A DNA stretch of 64,000 bases from Xanthocytophaga agilis (GCF_030068605.1 NZ_JASJOU010000010.1:248001-312000); one strand, 5' to 3'; positions 1-8,317 are shown, counted from the stretch's first letter. The notes: a model not told the origin generated them from the letters alone. Numbers and translations: made by a program.

Positions 1-296
1 TCCAACCGTCGCAAGAAACGGTCTGTACGCCAGTCTTTTGCCAGTTCTATAGCAGCTCGCTTAAAATTCCCACCGTAGGCATTCAGTTTTTCTTCAAATC
101 GCTCTAGTAAGGCAAAGGCATCAGCAGTAGAACCAGCAAAGCCTGCCAACACTTTGCCATCCATCAGTTTACGGATCTTACGGACGTTGCTTTTGGCAAC
201 GGTATTTCCCATGGTAGCCTGGCCATCTGCCCCAATGGCAACCTGACCATTATGTAATACAGCAACAACGGTAGTTGCATGAATCTTTTCCATCAT
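1..296 (-). CDS. hslV: ATP-dependent protease subunit HslV (partial, N-terminal part)
   Basis: Proteolytic subunit of the HslUV (ClpYQ) cytoplasmic protease, an N-terminal threonine hydrolase. The gene runs off the left edge, so only about 98 N-terminal residues are visible. The reading starts [13 protein letters not shown], then [26 protein letters not shown] and [15 protein letters not shown], all hallmark HslV blocks. The catalytic threonine should be one of the TT pair near residue 8, so a short propeptide is removed. A second ATG at 293 could equally be the start. hslU is not in the window and could lie beyond the left edge. The family call is firm. Confidence 0.95.
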   Translation of the reverse strand, partial: MMEKIHATTVVAVLHNGQVAIGADGQATMGNTVAKSNVRKIRKLMDGKVLAGFAGSTADAFALLERFEEKLNAYGGNFKRAAIELAKDWRTDRFLRRL

Positions 297-439
297 ATAT
301 TATTTAATCAGAATTGAGTAATGCAACAGAGTATGTTATACTCCATTGTGATACTATTGACGTTCAAGTTTAAATAATATTTGCAGAAAAGAAAAAGTTC
401 AGATAGAGAAGGATGCAAACAAGGGAAGATGGTATCTTT

Positions 440-479
440 CTAAAAACAAAATCCCTTTACCTGAAATGAGTAAAGGGAT
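440..479 (-). terminator. Rho-independent terminator after the DUF5684 gene
   Basis: A perfect 10-bp stem (451-460 with 470-479, core CCCTTTAC/GTAAAGGG) is followed on the minus strand by a T-rich run, TTTTGTTTTT. It lies just past the stop at 503 and separates this gene from hslV. Confidence 0.75.
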
Positions 480-502
480 ACTTGCAGAAAATTTATGCAC
501 GT

Positions 503-931
503 TTAATTATTACTATTGTAAAGATCTTTATTTACAGGAATAGGAACTGTGCCATAGGTATTTCTGGCAAATTGGTAATCGGGGTCTCCTGCAGGGCCAA
601 GGTATTCAGCATTACCAAAAGCCAGCATTGGCAGGAATATAAACCCTAAAAAGAGCATACCAACAGTATAGCCTTCGTCTTTTCCAAAGCTTTTGCACAA
701 TAGATTTAACGTCCAGATCAGAATTACTATGTTAACAATAGGAACAAAGAGTAATAACGTCCACCAGGCAGGTTTCCCAACTATTTCAAGCTGAACAATA
801 AAACCATAAATAGGTACTATAGAAGCCCAGCCCGGTTTTCCAGCTTTTTCAAATAACCTCCACCAGGATACAATGGCTAGAATAATAATACCTACATAGA
901 TTAAGAATAAAACTGAAAACAGAGCAAACAT
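503..931 (-). CDS. DUF5684-type small integral membrane protein
   Basis: A 142-residue hydrophobic protein with about three or four membrane segments. After an N-terminal helix it carries FEKAGKPGWASIVPIYG, the aromatic and glycine-rich block typical of DUF5684 proteins. This is followed by KPAWWTLLLFVPIVN, a helix, and GKDEGYTVGMLFLGFIFLPMLAF. The function of the family is unknown; the gene is sometimes annotated as a signal-peptidase-like membrane protein without support. The reading frame is open to 943, but that codon is TTG. The first ATG is at 931 and gives a normal N-terminus, so I use it. The gene is followed by its own terminator and appears monocistronic. Confidence 0.8.
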   Translation of the reverse strand: MFALFSVLFLIYVGIIILAIVSWWRLFEKAGKPGWASIVPIYGFIVQLEIVGKPAWWTLLLFVPIVNIVILIWTLNLLCKSFGKDEGYTVGMLFLGFIFLPMLAFGNAEYLGPAGDPDYQFARNTYGTVPIPVNKDLYNSNN

Positions 932-1168
932 ACTGTAAAGCAAGATTTGTGTTACCTACTCTATTAGAACCGGGTTTTCGGTGTTCCCCATTTATTTTGT
1001 AGTAAAATTACTTCCAAAGGAGAAACTTATTATTTCAGTGGCACACCTTTCCTTACATATGACGTTTTTACCTATTTTTTCATACTATTGACCCTATATA
1101 ACATGTTACCAGCAACATTTTCATGGTTAATGTAAATGAACCCAGAAAATGTTTTTTGAGGAAAAACC

Positions 1169-1528
1169 TTAAGATTGAAAATACTGCTCGACTACCTCAA
1201 TTTTTCCTACAATGTGCTGGTTAAATTCTTGCAGTTCTTCGGCAGGAATCCATAGTTCATCATAGCCTTTGCCTCCTACATTCTGTACAGGAAATTTTTT
1301 GAGATACGCAGCATCTACTGCAAACTGAGTGACATAGCCATTGCCATAGGCAGGAACATTCCAGTCTACTGTAATCTGACGGGCATATTCCAGGTTTAGT
1401 ACCGGATAAAAAATGGGCTGCTCAGGGAGCCTGGGAGGGAACTTTGTCCAACCAGATTGCTCAATAAGATCTAACTCTTTTTGAGCAACCGGACGGTACA
1501 ATATAATAACAGATGACATCTCTGACAT
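1169..1528 (-). CDS. Small cytosolic protein of the 'ADP-ribosylation/crystallin J1' annotation group
   Basis: About 119 residues, soluble, with the pattern ILYRPVAQKELDLIEQSGW...FPPRLPEQPIFYPVLNLEYA...VGGKGYDELWIPAEEL. Proteins of this type are widespread as single small ORFs and carry the inherited label 'ADP-ribosylation/crystallin J1', but no activity is established and the protein is far shorter than true ADP-ribosyl-glycohydrolases. The frame extends one codon to a GTG at 1531. ATG codons at 1528 and 1519 are both possible, and 1519 (MSSVIILYRP) would match the usual compact N-terminus. The gene starts about 20 nt after the lysA stop, so the two are probably co-transcribed. Confidence 0.75.
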   Translation of the reverse strand: MSEMSSVIILYRPVAQKELDLIEQSGWTKFPPRLPEQPIFYPVLNLEYARQITVDWNVPAYGNGYVTQFAVDAAYLKKFPVQNVGGKGYDELWIPAEELQEFNQHIVGKIEVVEQYFQS

Positions 1529-1548
1529 CACAGGTAGTTGAAAAATGA

Positions 1549-2781
1549 TTAAAAGTCTAGTAAAATCTGATTACGCAGAATATCTTCCATTGTCTCACGT
1601 TCACGGATCAGACGGGCTTCTCCTTTGTAGACTAATACTTCTGCCGGACGAAAACGGGCATTGTACTGGCTACTCATGGTAAAGCCATAGGCTCCGGCAT
1701 TCAATAGCGCCAGCACATCATCCGCACGGACTTCGTTCAACTGGCGATCAGAGCCTAATGTGTCTGTCTCACAGATATATCCTACTACATCATAGGTTTT
1801 TAGTTCACCAGCAGGGTTAGATACGTTCACAATTTCATGATAGGCATCATACATCATTGGACGAATCAGATGGTTTAAGCCTGAATTGACCTGTACAAAG
1901 GTGATGCTCGGTGTCTGTTTTACCTGATTAGCCTTTACAAACAACACGCCACACTCACTTACCAGATATTTACCAGGTTCAAACCACATTTCCAGTTCAC
2001 GACCATAGTCTTTGCAGAACTCTTTGAAGGCAGCTGAAAGTTTTTCACCTAGGTCTGGCATGTTGGTAGTTTTGTCACCCTTTTTGTACCCGACTTTAAA
2101 TCCACCACCAAAATCAATAAAGGCAAGGTCTGGAAACTCTTTTGCTACTGTAAAAAGTACATTAGCTCCCTGAATAAAGGCTTCCGGGTCCAGAATATCT
2201 GATCCGGTATGAATATGCAGACCATTGATAACAATGTTATATTTGGTAACCAGGGTATGTACATCCGGCAGTTGTGCCAATGGAATACCAAACTTTGAGT
2301 GTTCGTGCCCTACTTGGATTTTAGCATTGCCACCTGCACGGATATTGGGCTTTAGCCGGATACAGCAGGGAACAGTATTTCCAAAGATCTTTCCAAACAG
2401 TTCCAGTGTAGGCAGATTATCTACATTGATTGAGACACCCAATTCTACCGCCTCCTGTATTTCTGAGAAATCTACTCCGTTGGAGGTGAAGGTAATATCT
2501 TTAGGCTTGAACCCAGCCAGTAACGCCTGCCGAGCTTCTGCTACAGATACGGCATCAATGCCAATGCCTTGTGTCTGCATCAGCTTCAACACAGAAATAT
2601 TGGTCAGTGCCTTACATGCAAACTTAATCCGCAAAGGAACGGTATTGAAAGCGCTTTTAAGGTTATTGATCTGGCGAATAATCACATCCGCATCATAGAC
2701 ATAGAGAGGTGTTCCAAATTGCTGGCAGATATCAAGTACATTAAGCCCTTGAATCTGATACTGTTGACCGGAAAGTTGCAT
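1549..2781 (-). CDS. lysA: Diaminopimelate decarboxylase
   Basis: PLP enzyme of the alanine-racemase fold that makes lysine from meso-diaminopimelate in the cytoplasm. About 410 residues, the normal size. Visible features are the PLP-lysine block IKFACKALTN near residue 55, HIHTGSDILDP in the barrel, the phosphate-binding FIDFGGGF, and CETDTLGSDRQL, which supplies the substrate-binding cysteine from the partner subunit. The frame is open upstream to 2844, but the extra 21 residues are not family-like. The ATG at 2781 (MQLSGQQYQIQG) is the better start. The gene probably leads a two-gene transcript with the small gene downstream. Confidence 0.92.
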   Translation of the reverse strand: MQLSGQQYQIQGLNVLDICQQFGTPLYVYDADVIIRQINNLKSAFNTVPLRIKFACKALTNISVLKLMQTQGIGIDAVSVAEARQALLAGFKPKDITFTSNGVDFSEIQEAVELGVSINVDNLPTLELFGKIFGNTVPCCIRLKPNIRAGGNAKIQVGHEHSKFGIPLAQLPDVHTLVTKYNIVINGLHIHTGSDILDPEAFIQGANVLFTVAKEFPDLAFIDFGGGFKVGYKKGDKTTNMPDLGEKLSAAFKEFCKDYGRELEMWFEPGKYLVSECGVLFVKANQVKQTPSITFVQVNSGLNHLIRPMMYDAYHEIVNVSNPAGELKTYDVVGYICETDTLGSDRQLNEVRADDVLALLNAGAYGFTMSSQYNARFRPAEVLVYKGEARLIRERETMEDILRNQILLDF

Positions 2782-2949
2782 GTAAATTGAGAAATCCCTT
2801 GCTGCTAACAGCGTTTGTAGTTGAACAGATAAAATGAGTCTCAAAAATAGTATCTTTTTTTATCTGATTCAGCATTATTGGCAATCAAGGTTCAGGTATC
2901 TGCTTCATTATCTTACCTGCACTTAAAAAATGCCAATAGCAAATCTCCA

Positions 2950-3217
2950 TTTTCCAGACGCTTCAGACAGATCAGACCCTTCTAAAAAACATTTTATAAA
3001 GGGAGGTAATACAGGAATTAGATTATCTGGTTGATTAATAGGTAATTACAAAACAAGTACTACAGGTATTGTGTATTCAGTCTGACCATGAAAGTTAGTT
3101 TGGAAATTTTTAAATAAAATAAGGTGCTGTTTATCAGATATTTAAAAAATTGCAATGCTCATCCCCTTTATAAAATGTTTTTTAGAAGGGTCTGATCTGT
3201 CCGAAGCGTCTGGAAAA
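2950..3217. mobile_element. 268-bp MITE-like element with 54-bp terminal inverted repeats
   Basis: The arms are 2950-3003 and 3164-3217. The reverse complement of one matches the other over 54 bases with a single mismatch (outer ends TTTTCCAGACGC and GCGTCTGGAAAA). The 160 bases between them are AT-rich and carry no credible ORF. No clear target-site duplication is seen at the outer ends, so a MITE is only one reading; a very long hairpin or a mobile terminator is another. The right arm begins 12 nt past the stop of the lectin gene. It fills the 2782-3228 gap between two minus-strand genes. Confidence 0.5.
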
Positions 3218-3228
3218 CTGTGTTTCAA

Positions 3229-4080
3229 CTATCGCAACAAAGGCACTTGGTCTAACCTGGGTGTTTGTACAGATGTGACCTCAGATATAGCAGCTTGGTT
3301 ATGATCCATTTTGGGGGCAGTTTGGAGTGTCAGGTTTGGAATGGCTGGTTTCACAGGTTTTACTGCCCTGGAAGGAATCTTATAGACGGCAATCTGCTTC
3401 AGACAGAAATACTGCAGGTTACTGGCCCGGCCTGTAGAAGCTGTAAAGCCCCATATTACCTGAGTAGCCCCTTTAAATACTTCGTGAATCAGATCTTTCT
3501 TGCCAGAATAGACTATATGTCCATCCAGAAAAACAGTGATCAGTTGTTTCTCCGGATTCCACCGAAACCTGAAGTCATGGAGTTTGCCGTCTTCCAGGTT
3601 ATAATTGTCCGTATTGTTGTTCCAGTACTGGGTATGAAAGTTGGTACCATTTTCCAGATAGGCGGCATGATCACAGTAAGGGTCGTTCTGGCGGGCATTG
3701 TAATAGGTATCAAACTCAACAGCGACAGAGGGCGAAATATAATTTCCGGCTACATAGTCTTTGCTCCAGCGACCATATCCCATACACTCACCCCAGGTGC
3801 CAAAGGCCTGATACTGATTGGGGTCATTGTGTACCACAAAGGTAATTCCGTCTGCCCCTTCTTCTTTAGTACCTAGATAAATATCAAACTGAATCTCAAA
3901 GTAGGTATTCAGATTCAGCTTCTGTGTACTGTATGCGAGTCCTTCAGAATACGGAACATCCGGAGTAAGTTGTATGCAGCCTCCATCCATTGGAGCCGCA
4001 TCGCCCATAAGCTTAAATGGCGATTGTGCAGAGCTTATCGCCACTACCATACCTGCCAAAAGGAGTAAAGGTACACGCAT
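3229..4080 (-). CDS. Secreted L-type (legume-like) lectin-domain protein
   Basis: 283 residues with a Sec signal peptide (MRVPLLLLAGMVVAISSAQS) and an L-type lectin jelly roll over about residues 22-230. The diagnostic blocks are ADGITFVVHND, which carries the metal- and sugar-binding aspartate, and SVAVEFDTYYN, the second metal-binding loop, followed by WNPEKQLITVFLDG and VIWGFTASTG. The last ~45 residues are Pro- and Gln-rich and look unstructured. The protein probably binds glycans in the periplasm or at the cell surface; the ligand cannot be read from sequence. The N-terminal location and lack of a second domain distinguish it from larger Bacteroidota lectin adhesins. It is monocistronic and ends close to the inverted-repeat element. 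Confidence 0.85.
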   Translation of the reverse strand: MRVPLLLLAGMVVAISSAQSPFKLMGDAAPMDGGCIQLTPDVPYSEGLAYSTQKLNLNTYFEIQFDIYLGTKEEGADGITFVVHNDPNQYQAFGTWGECMGYGRWSKDYVAGNYISPSVAVEFDTYYNARQNDPYCDHAAYLENGTNFHTQYWNNNTDNYNLEDGKLHDFRFRWNPEKQLITVFLDGHIVYSGKKDLIHEVFKGATQVIWGFTASTGRASNLQYFCLKQIAVYKIPSRAVKPVKPAIPNLTLQTAPKMDHNQAAISEVTSVQTPRLDQVPLLR

Positions 4081-4278
4081 AGTGGTACGAAATTAGGTTG
4101 GTAAATCTGTAAGGGAAAGGCGGCTCGCTGAATGTATAGGAAAGATACAAAACCAAGTGGTAAAAACAGCAAGTATTTCAGTATTTTTCAGATGAAAAAA
4201 ACACTCTCTGCCTTGATGGGAGGACGATACTTTTTGTCCTTTTGAATCATGTCTCATAAAAGAATCACTCCCTTCTTT

Positions 4279-4390
4279 GTCCTTCTGAAAGAAACTCGTG
4301 ACAAATAGAGCCATGCTTGGTATATGAGTGAAAAAAAATATTCAGAAACCAAATGCCGCCGGTCTTGCCACGAGTTTCTTTCAGAAGGAC
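4279..4390. repeat. 26-bp inverted repeat in the gap between divergent genes
   Basis: Arms 4279-4304 and 4365-4390 (core GTCCTTCTGAAAGAAACTCG and its complement) match with one mismatch across a 60-nt loop. They lie inside the 524-nt gap 4081-4604 between the divergent lectin and NADAR genes. Apart from this repeat I see nothing else in the gap; two short open frames here are non-family and overlap the repeat. Confidence 0.6.
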
Positions 4391-4604
4391 AGCAAAGAGA
4401 GATTTACTTAAGGAAGACAAAAGGGAGAGATTTTTTCAGGGAAACAGAGGAGTGTTGCTTTGGGGAAAACAAAAAATAAATTACTTTATCTATTGCTGCG
4501 CAAAACCTAACCTGCTCAAACTACGTTTTCCCATTCAAAAATTAAGTACAATTTGAAAAACTCTATACAATATTAAAGTTCACCGTCTATAAACTAAACC
4601 ACCT

Positions 4605-5477
4605 ATGACTCCATCGTTTACACTAGATAGTCCTATGCCTCCTATATGGATTATGTATCCTCATATCTCACAATACAGCATTGGCTGGCGAATGGGTTAT
4701 GGGGAAGGATATAAATTTAATTTGGGGGATTGGAAGGAAAACTTATCAGAAGAGCAACGACGACAGTATGAAGAGATGTTTCCGCATCCGGTATTCTGGA
4801 GGGAATATTACAACCCTGATTATGACTTTGAAGACATTGAGGATTTTGAATGTGGGACTGTACAACTATGGCACAAAAATGGTGAGATGCAGTATTCAAG
4901 AGAGAAACTGATCGAGCAGGTCAAATCAGCCCCACTCTCCTATCTTTTCTTTTGGAAACCTAATCCTGACGCACTGGATAAGTTTTGTCTGGGACAGTGG
5001 CAACCATCTTACTTTGAGGTTGATGAAGGCGAATACACCTGTGCGGAACAATATATGATGGCTGAAAAAGCCAGACTCTTTGAGGACGCTGAAACAGAGA
5101 GCAGAATTATGCAATCAACAGACCCAAAGGAAATGAAAGCCTTAGGACAGAAAGTAAAAAACTTTGATCAAAGCATCTGGGACAAAGCCAAATATTCCAT
5201 TGTCCTCAATGGCAACTATTACAAGTTTACCCAAAACAAAGATATGCGTGACTATCTGTTATCTACAGGCAATCAGATTCTGGTAGAGGCTAGTCCATTG
5301 GATACAATCTGGGGCATAGGTCTGGCCGAAGACAATGCAAAGGCACTGGACCCGACTACCTGGCGGGGCAGTAATCTGCTGGGGTTTGCCCTTATGGAAG
5401 TCAGAGATGAATTGCGGAAGGTTTATAAAAACTATCATATCATTGACTGGAGCAAACTGAAAGAGTACACAGTTTGA
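4605..5477 (+). CDS. NADAR-domain protein with N-terminal extension
   Basis: 290 residues. The C-terminal ~165 residues are a NADAR (YbiA/RibX-like) domain. Blocks include YTCAEQYMMAEKARLF (with the conserved glutamate), MQSTDPKEMKALGQKVKNFD, W..AKYSIVLNGNYYKF, LVEASPLDTIWGIG and WRGSNLLGFALMEVRDEL. NADAR domains cleave N-glycosidic bonds in early riboflavin intermediates, and some act on ADP-ribosylated molecules. The first ~120 residues (acidic and aromatic-rich: YNPDYDFEDIEDFECG) are not NADAR and are of unknown role. The first ATG at 4605 is used; ATG at 4635 (MPPIWIMYP) is an alternative. The gene stands alone; no riboflavin gene is nearby. Confidence 0.85.
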   Translation: MTPSFTLDSPMPPIWIMYPHISQYSIGWRMGYGEGYKFNLGDWKENLSEEQRRQYEEMFPHPVFWREYYNPDYDFEDIEDFECGTVQLWHKNGEMQYSREKLIEQVKSAPLSYLFFWKPNPDALDKFCLGQWQPSYFEVDEGEYTCAEQYMMAEKARLFEDAETESRIMQSTDPKEMKALGQKVKNFDQSIWDKAKYSIVLNGNYYKFTQNKDMRDYLLSTGNQILVEASPLDTIWGIGLAEDNAKALDPTTWRGSNLLGFALMEVRDELRKVYKNYHIIDWSKLKEYTV

Positions 5478-5924
5478 TAGAGCCAAGAGAAAGACTTTGG
5501 AAGCTTTTAAACTTCTTACAGTATGCTTTCCTATCCTTACTTCAATTTTCTTTTTCTGTTATACTTGATCTAAAACCTAAAGGAGAACGGACTGCAAATG
5601 CCCAAACTACCTTAAATACAACCTTTCTTGCCTAATGTGCATAGAACTATGCTCATTACAAATTTTGAGTTTAGTTCTAGGCATACAATAAAATAAGGAG
5701 GCAGTCTCTATTGCTATTCTCAAAAAAGTTTTTGCCTAGAGTTCACCACAAAATTGCTGATGCGTTGAGTAAACCGCAAGAAATTATTTTGAACAAAATA
5801 AACCGCAAATTTTTTGTTTGATTGAAATTCATCGCAAAAAATTGTCTGCGTTGAATTCCGATCAACAATCTCATCTACATAAAACTATGCACACTAACTT
5901 TATATCAGGATATTGGAAATAAAA
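5478..5924. other. Gene-poor AT-rich gap with short degenerate repeats
   Basis: No gene is seen between 5478 and 6018. The gap contains recurring motifs such as AAACCGCAA (near 5765 and 5800), ATCGCAAAAAATTG (near 5830) and two similar pieces ending TGCGTTGA (near 5765 and 5850). It also contains GTGCATAG near 5637 and its complement CTATGCAC near 5885. This could be a decayed insertion or a non-coding regulatory stretch; nothing decides between them. Confidence 0.35.
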
Positions 5925-5985
5925 TAGTCAGGATATAATCAGATAGGTAATTATATCCCTCTATCCAATAAAACCCTGACTGCTA
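5925..5985 (-). terminator. Probable terminator after the GAF sensor gene
   Basis: TAGTCAGG near 5926 pairs with CCTGACTG near 5973, and GATATAAT with ATTATATC inside it. On the minus strand the outer stem is followed by a T-rich stretch (ATTTTATTTCC). The stem is interrupted, so confidence is moderate. Confidence 0.5.
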
Positions 5986-6018
5986 TAAAATCAACTAAAA
6001 GAAGTTTTACACTTTCAA

Positions 6019-7440
6019 CTACCCTTCCAGTTCCTTAATTCTGTTTTGCAGACGTGTTACCTCTTCTATGCGCATCTCTTCCATTTCAGCCTGACGACGT
6101 TCCATTTCTTCCTGAGTAGCCGCTAGTTCTTCCATATTCTGGCGCATTTCCTCTTCCTGGCTGCGCAACATTTCAGTTTGTTGCTTTAATTCTTCCAATA
6201 GTTTTTTTGTATTCTCATTTGTTCGGGTAGCTGATACCGCTGAGGCAATACTTTCTGCCAGTTTTTCTACCAGTTCTATCTCATGCTTTTCAAATACATT
6301 AAAAGACGCCAATTCCAGTGCACCCTCTACTTCATCATTGAGTTTAAGCGGTACTATCAATATACAACCCGGATTAGCCTCACCTAGTCCAGAAGTTATA
6401 TGAACATAATCATGGGGAATATCGGTAAGAAAGATGGTATCTTTTTCCAGAACTACCTGACCTATCAATCCTTCTCCTATCTCTATTCGTTTTTTCAAAT
6501 ATTTTTTGCGATCATAGGCATAACAGGCTGTCAGCTCCAGATAAGGATCAGACTCTTTGTCCTGAAGAATAAAAATCCCACCCTGGTTGGCTTTTAGATA
6601 TTTGACCATGTGCGAAATGATCTCATACGAAAGTGATTGGATATCCGAACTATTACGCAAAATCTCTCCCATCTGAGCCAGTCCCAACGTCATAAACTTG
6701 TCCTGCATATCTTTCTTCTGGGCTATAGTCAGACTTGCCTGCATTTTCAACAACGACTTACCCAGCTCGTCTTTATCATCCATAATGGTATAAATGGCAG
6801 CGAGATTTCCCTGACTGATCGCATCTGCAAACTCTATATTGTGTCGGATGTTGTTTACCTGTTGCAATACACCTGCCTTGATAAACATTTCCCTCTTCGT
6901 CTTTCGCTCTAGTATATAAGCCCAATACCCACAAATTAATACCACTACCGTTGCCAGAGCTCCATGGAACAGAAACGTCTCCAGATCCATATAGGTCTGC
7001 TGAGTAAAATAGATCTCTGCATTTCCTTTATATTGCAGGTAAGCAAAGATGCCATGATGGATAACCACCACAATGATATTGGGTAGCTGCAATCGCCAGT
7101 TCTGATAGGCAATGAGCAAAGTAGCTCCTATAAAAACAAAGAAGTGCATCTCAAACATACCATGCATCTGGTAAATAAACTGGGCAGAAAACAAGGCCAC
7201 AATCACACTTCCTATATACTGGTAAAAAGAAGACTTAGGTAACAGGAACTTGGTTCCATAGTACATGACAAGACATAAACCACCCACTCCAAATGCAATT
7301 TTGAAAGTCCCATATTGAAAGGCAATGATACAACCAAACAAAAAATAACAGGCAAAGGCAATGTTGTTAACACTGTCTCCGGTTTTGTTAATCTTTACGT
7401 AGGCATCTTCCAACAGATACTCTTCGTATTTCTCATCCAT
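6019..7440 (-). CDS. Membrane-anchored GAF-domain sensor protein (no output domain)
   Basis: 473 residues. Residues ~20-180 form about six membrane helices, including MHGMFEMHFFVFIGA and IIVVVIHHGIFAYLQY. These are the histidine-containing helices of a sensory membrane module also found in chemoreceptors and cyclase-type sensors. A linker leads to a GAF domain at ~255-400 (LTACYAYDRKKYLKKRIEIGEGLIGQ). The C-terminus is a Glu/Gln-rich coiled coil with EEEMRQNMEELAATQEEMER. There is no kinase, cyclase, phosphatase or HTH output, so it probably signals through a partner. The C-terminal two thirds are paralogous to the protein at 39660-41246. It is followed by a hairpin and preceded closely by the thioredoxin-fold gene. 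Confidence 0.85.
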   Translation of the reverse strand: MDEKYEEYLLEDAYVKINKTGDSVNNIAFACYFLFGCIIAFQYGTFKIAFGVGGLCLVMYYGTKFLLPKSSFYQYIGSVIVALFSAQFIYQMHGMFEMHFFVFIGATLLIAYQNWRLQLPNIIVVVIHHGIFAYLQYKGNAEIYFTQQTYMDLETFLFHGALATVVVLICGYWAYILERKTKREMFIKAGVLQQVNNIRHNIEFADAISQGNLAAIYTIMDDKDELGKSLLKMQASLTIAQKKDMQDKFMTLGLAQMGEILRNSSDIQSLSYEIISHMVKYLKANQGGIFILQDKESDPYLELTACYAYDRKKYLKKRIEIGEGLIGQVVLEKDTIFLTDIPHDYVHITSGLGEANPGCILIVPLKLNDEVEGALELASFNVFEKHEIELVEKLAESIASAVSATRTNENTKKLLEELKQQTEMLRSQEEEMRQNMEELAATQEEMERRQAEMEEMRIEEVTRLQNRIKELEG

Positions 7441-7469
7441 AGCTTGTGTTGATTATATGTTGTTTCACA

Positions 7470-8069
7470 CTAATTTCGTTCTGGTAGCTGACATCCATAT
7501 GAACGGGTAGCCAGTGTATCAAAATAAGGTGGCGGATTATGTGCAATCACTTGTTCAATAGCCATCTGGGCATAACTGGTCTGTCTTTGTGTACAGTAAC
7601 GAGCCCGATTATAATTTCCCCGGTAATACAACTGACTCTGTTCATCAATCACAACTGCCTGTGGGGTTGAGTATACTCCGCACTTCTTCGCTAGTGACTG
7701 ATTCTCATCTGTAACTACTCCTATATTTGTATCTTTCAACAACTCCCTTGCAGATTCAATCTCTTCTTTCTGAGATACTACTGCATAAAAGTCCATTTTA
7801 TCCGCATAATTTCTGGTCAGTGTAATAAAATGCTGTATATTAAATCGAGAACAAGGACATTCAGGATTAAAGAAATGAATCAGTACAGGTTTTTTGCTTT
7901 TTATCTGGATTTCTTCAGGCAATGATATATAGGTGCCTGTGTCTATGCTTTTATACCCTTTGGGAACAGGTGTAGGCAGCTGATACTGTAATTCCTGTTG
8001 CCAAAACAGAAAAGCAATACCTGAGATTGCAGCTGAAGTCAACAATATAGCCAGCACCTTGTTTAGCAT
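7470..8069 (-). CDS. Membrane-anchored thioredoxin-fold protein (DUF6436-like)
   Basis: 199 residues with an N-terminal membrane anchor or uncleaved signal (LAILLTSAAISGIAFLFW). It then has a thioredoxin fold facing the periplasm: VLIHFFNPECPCSRFN carries the C-P-C-S redox-type motif in place of CxxC. CGVYSTPQAVVIDEQSQLYYRGNYN contains the cis-proline. The tail YNRARYCTQRQTSYAQMAIE followed by YGCQLPERN matches DUF6436 proteins. The normal two-cysteine CxxC is altered, so it may be a peroxidase-like or one-thiol reductase rather than a general disulfide exchanger. The stop is 29 nt before the GAF sensor start, so co-transcription is likely. The substrate is unknown. Confidence 0.8.
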   Translation of the reverse strand: MLNKVLAILLTSAAISGIAFLFWQQELQYQLPTPVPKGYKSIDTGTYISLPEEIQIKSKKPVLIHFFNPECPCSRFNIQHFITLTRNYADKMDFYAVVSQKEEIESARELLKDTNIGVVTDENQSLAKKCGVYSTPQAVVIDEQSQLYYRGNYNRARYCTQRQTSYAQMAIEQVIAHNPPPYFDTLATRSYGCQLPERN

Positions 8070-8092
8070 ATATAGAAAAGTAAAGCGTATAT

Positions 8093-8100
8093 CAAATTTA
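8093..8100 (-). promoter_or_regulatory. Candidate -7 element (TAAATTTG) for the thioredoxin-fold gene
   Basis: The minus strand reads TAAATTTG, fitting the Bacteroidota housekeeping -7 consensus TAnnTTTG, 24 nt before the ATG at 8069. No clear -33 TTTG lies at the expected distance, so this is tentative. Confidence 0.3.
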
Positions 8101-8152
8101 CAGGAGAACTTATAAATTCAGAAACTCCCTGACAGACAAGTGTGTTTACAAC

Positions 8153-8220
8153 AGGTAGGAAAACCTTGCAGCAGATAGATGCAAAATGTCTATTTAAGGT
8201 AATGCAAGGTTTTCTTACCT
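8153..8220. repeat. 18-bp inverted repeat between divergent genes (possible operator)
   Basis: Arms 8153-8170 and 8203-8220 (AAAACCTTGCA core and its complement) match over 18 bases with one mismatch, with a 32-nt spacer. They sit between the start of the thioredoxin-fold gene and the start of the helicase gene, where a shared operator would be placed. A transcript hairpin is the alternative. Confidence 0.5.
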
Positions 8221-8317
8221 TTACATTTAAATTCTTTCCTGTCTATCATCATCACACAGAGTAGGATACAAACCTCTTTAAGGCAACAGTGCTTGATTGT
8301 CAGTTAGTAACAGAAAT

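Noticed and set aside
3265-3876. 203-codon plus-strand frame opposite the lectin gene
   Set aside because: It is antisense to a well supported lectin gene and has no recognisable domain.
4093-4314. 73-codon minus-strand open frame
   Set aside because: No domain or signal; it overlaps the left arm of the inverted repeat and has no context.
4353-4556. 67-codon plus-strand open frame
   Set aside because: It spans the right arm of the inverted repeat and has a low-complexity basic composition with no family resemblance.
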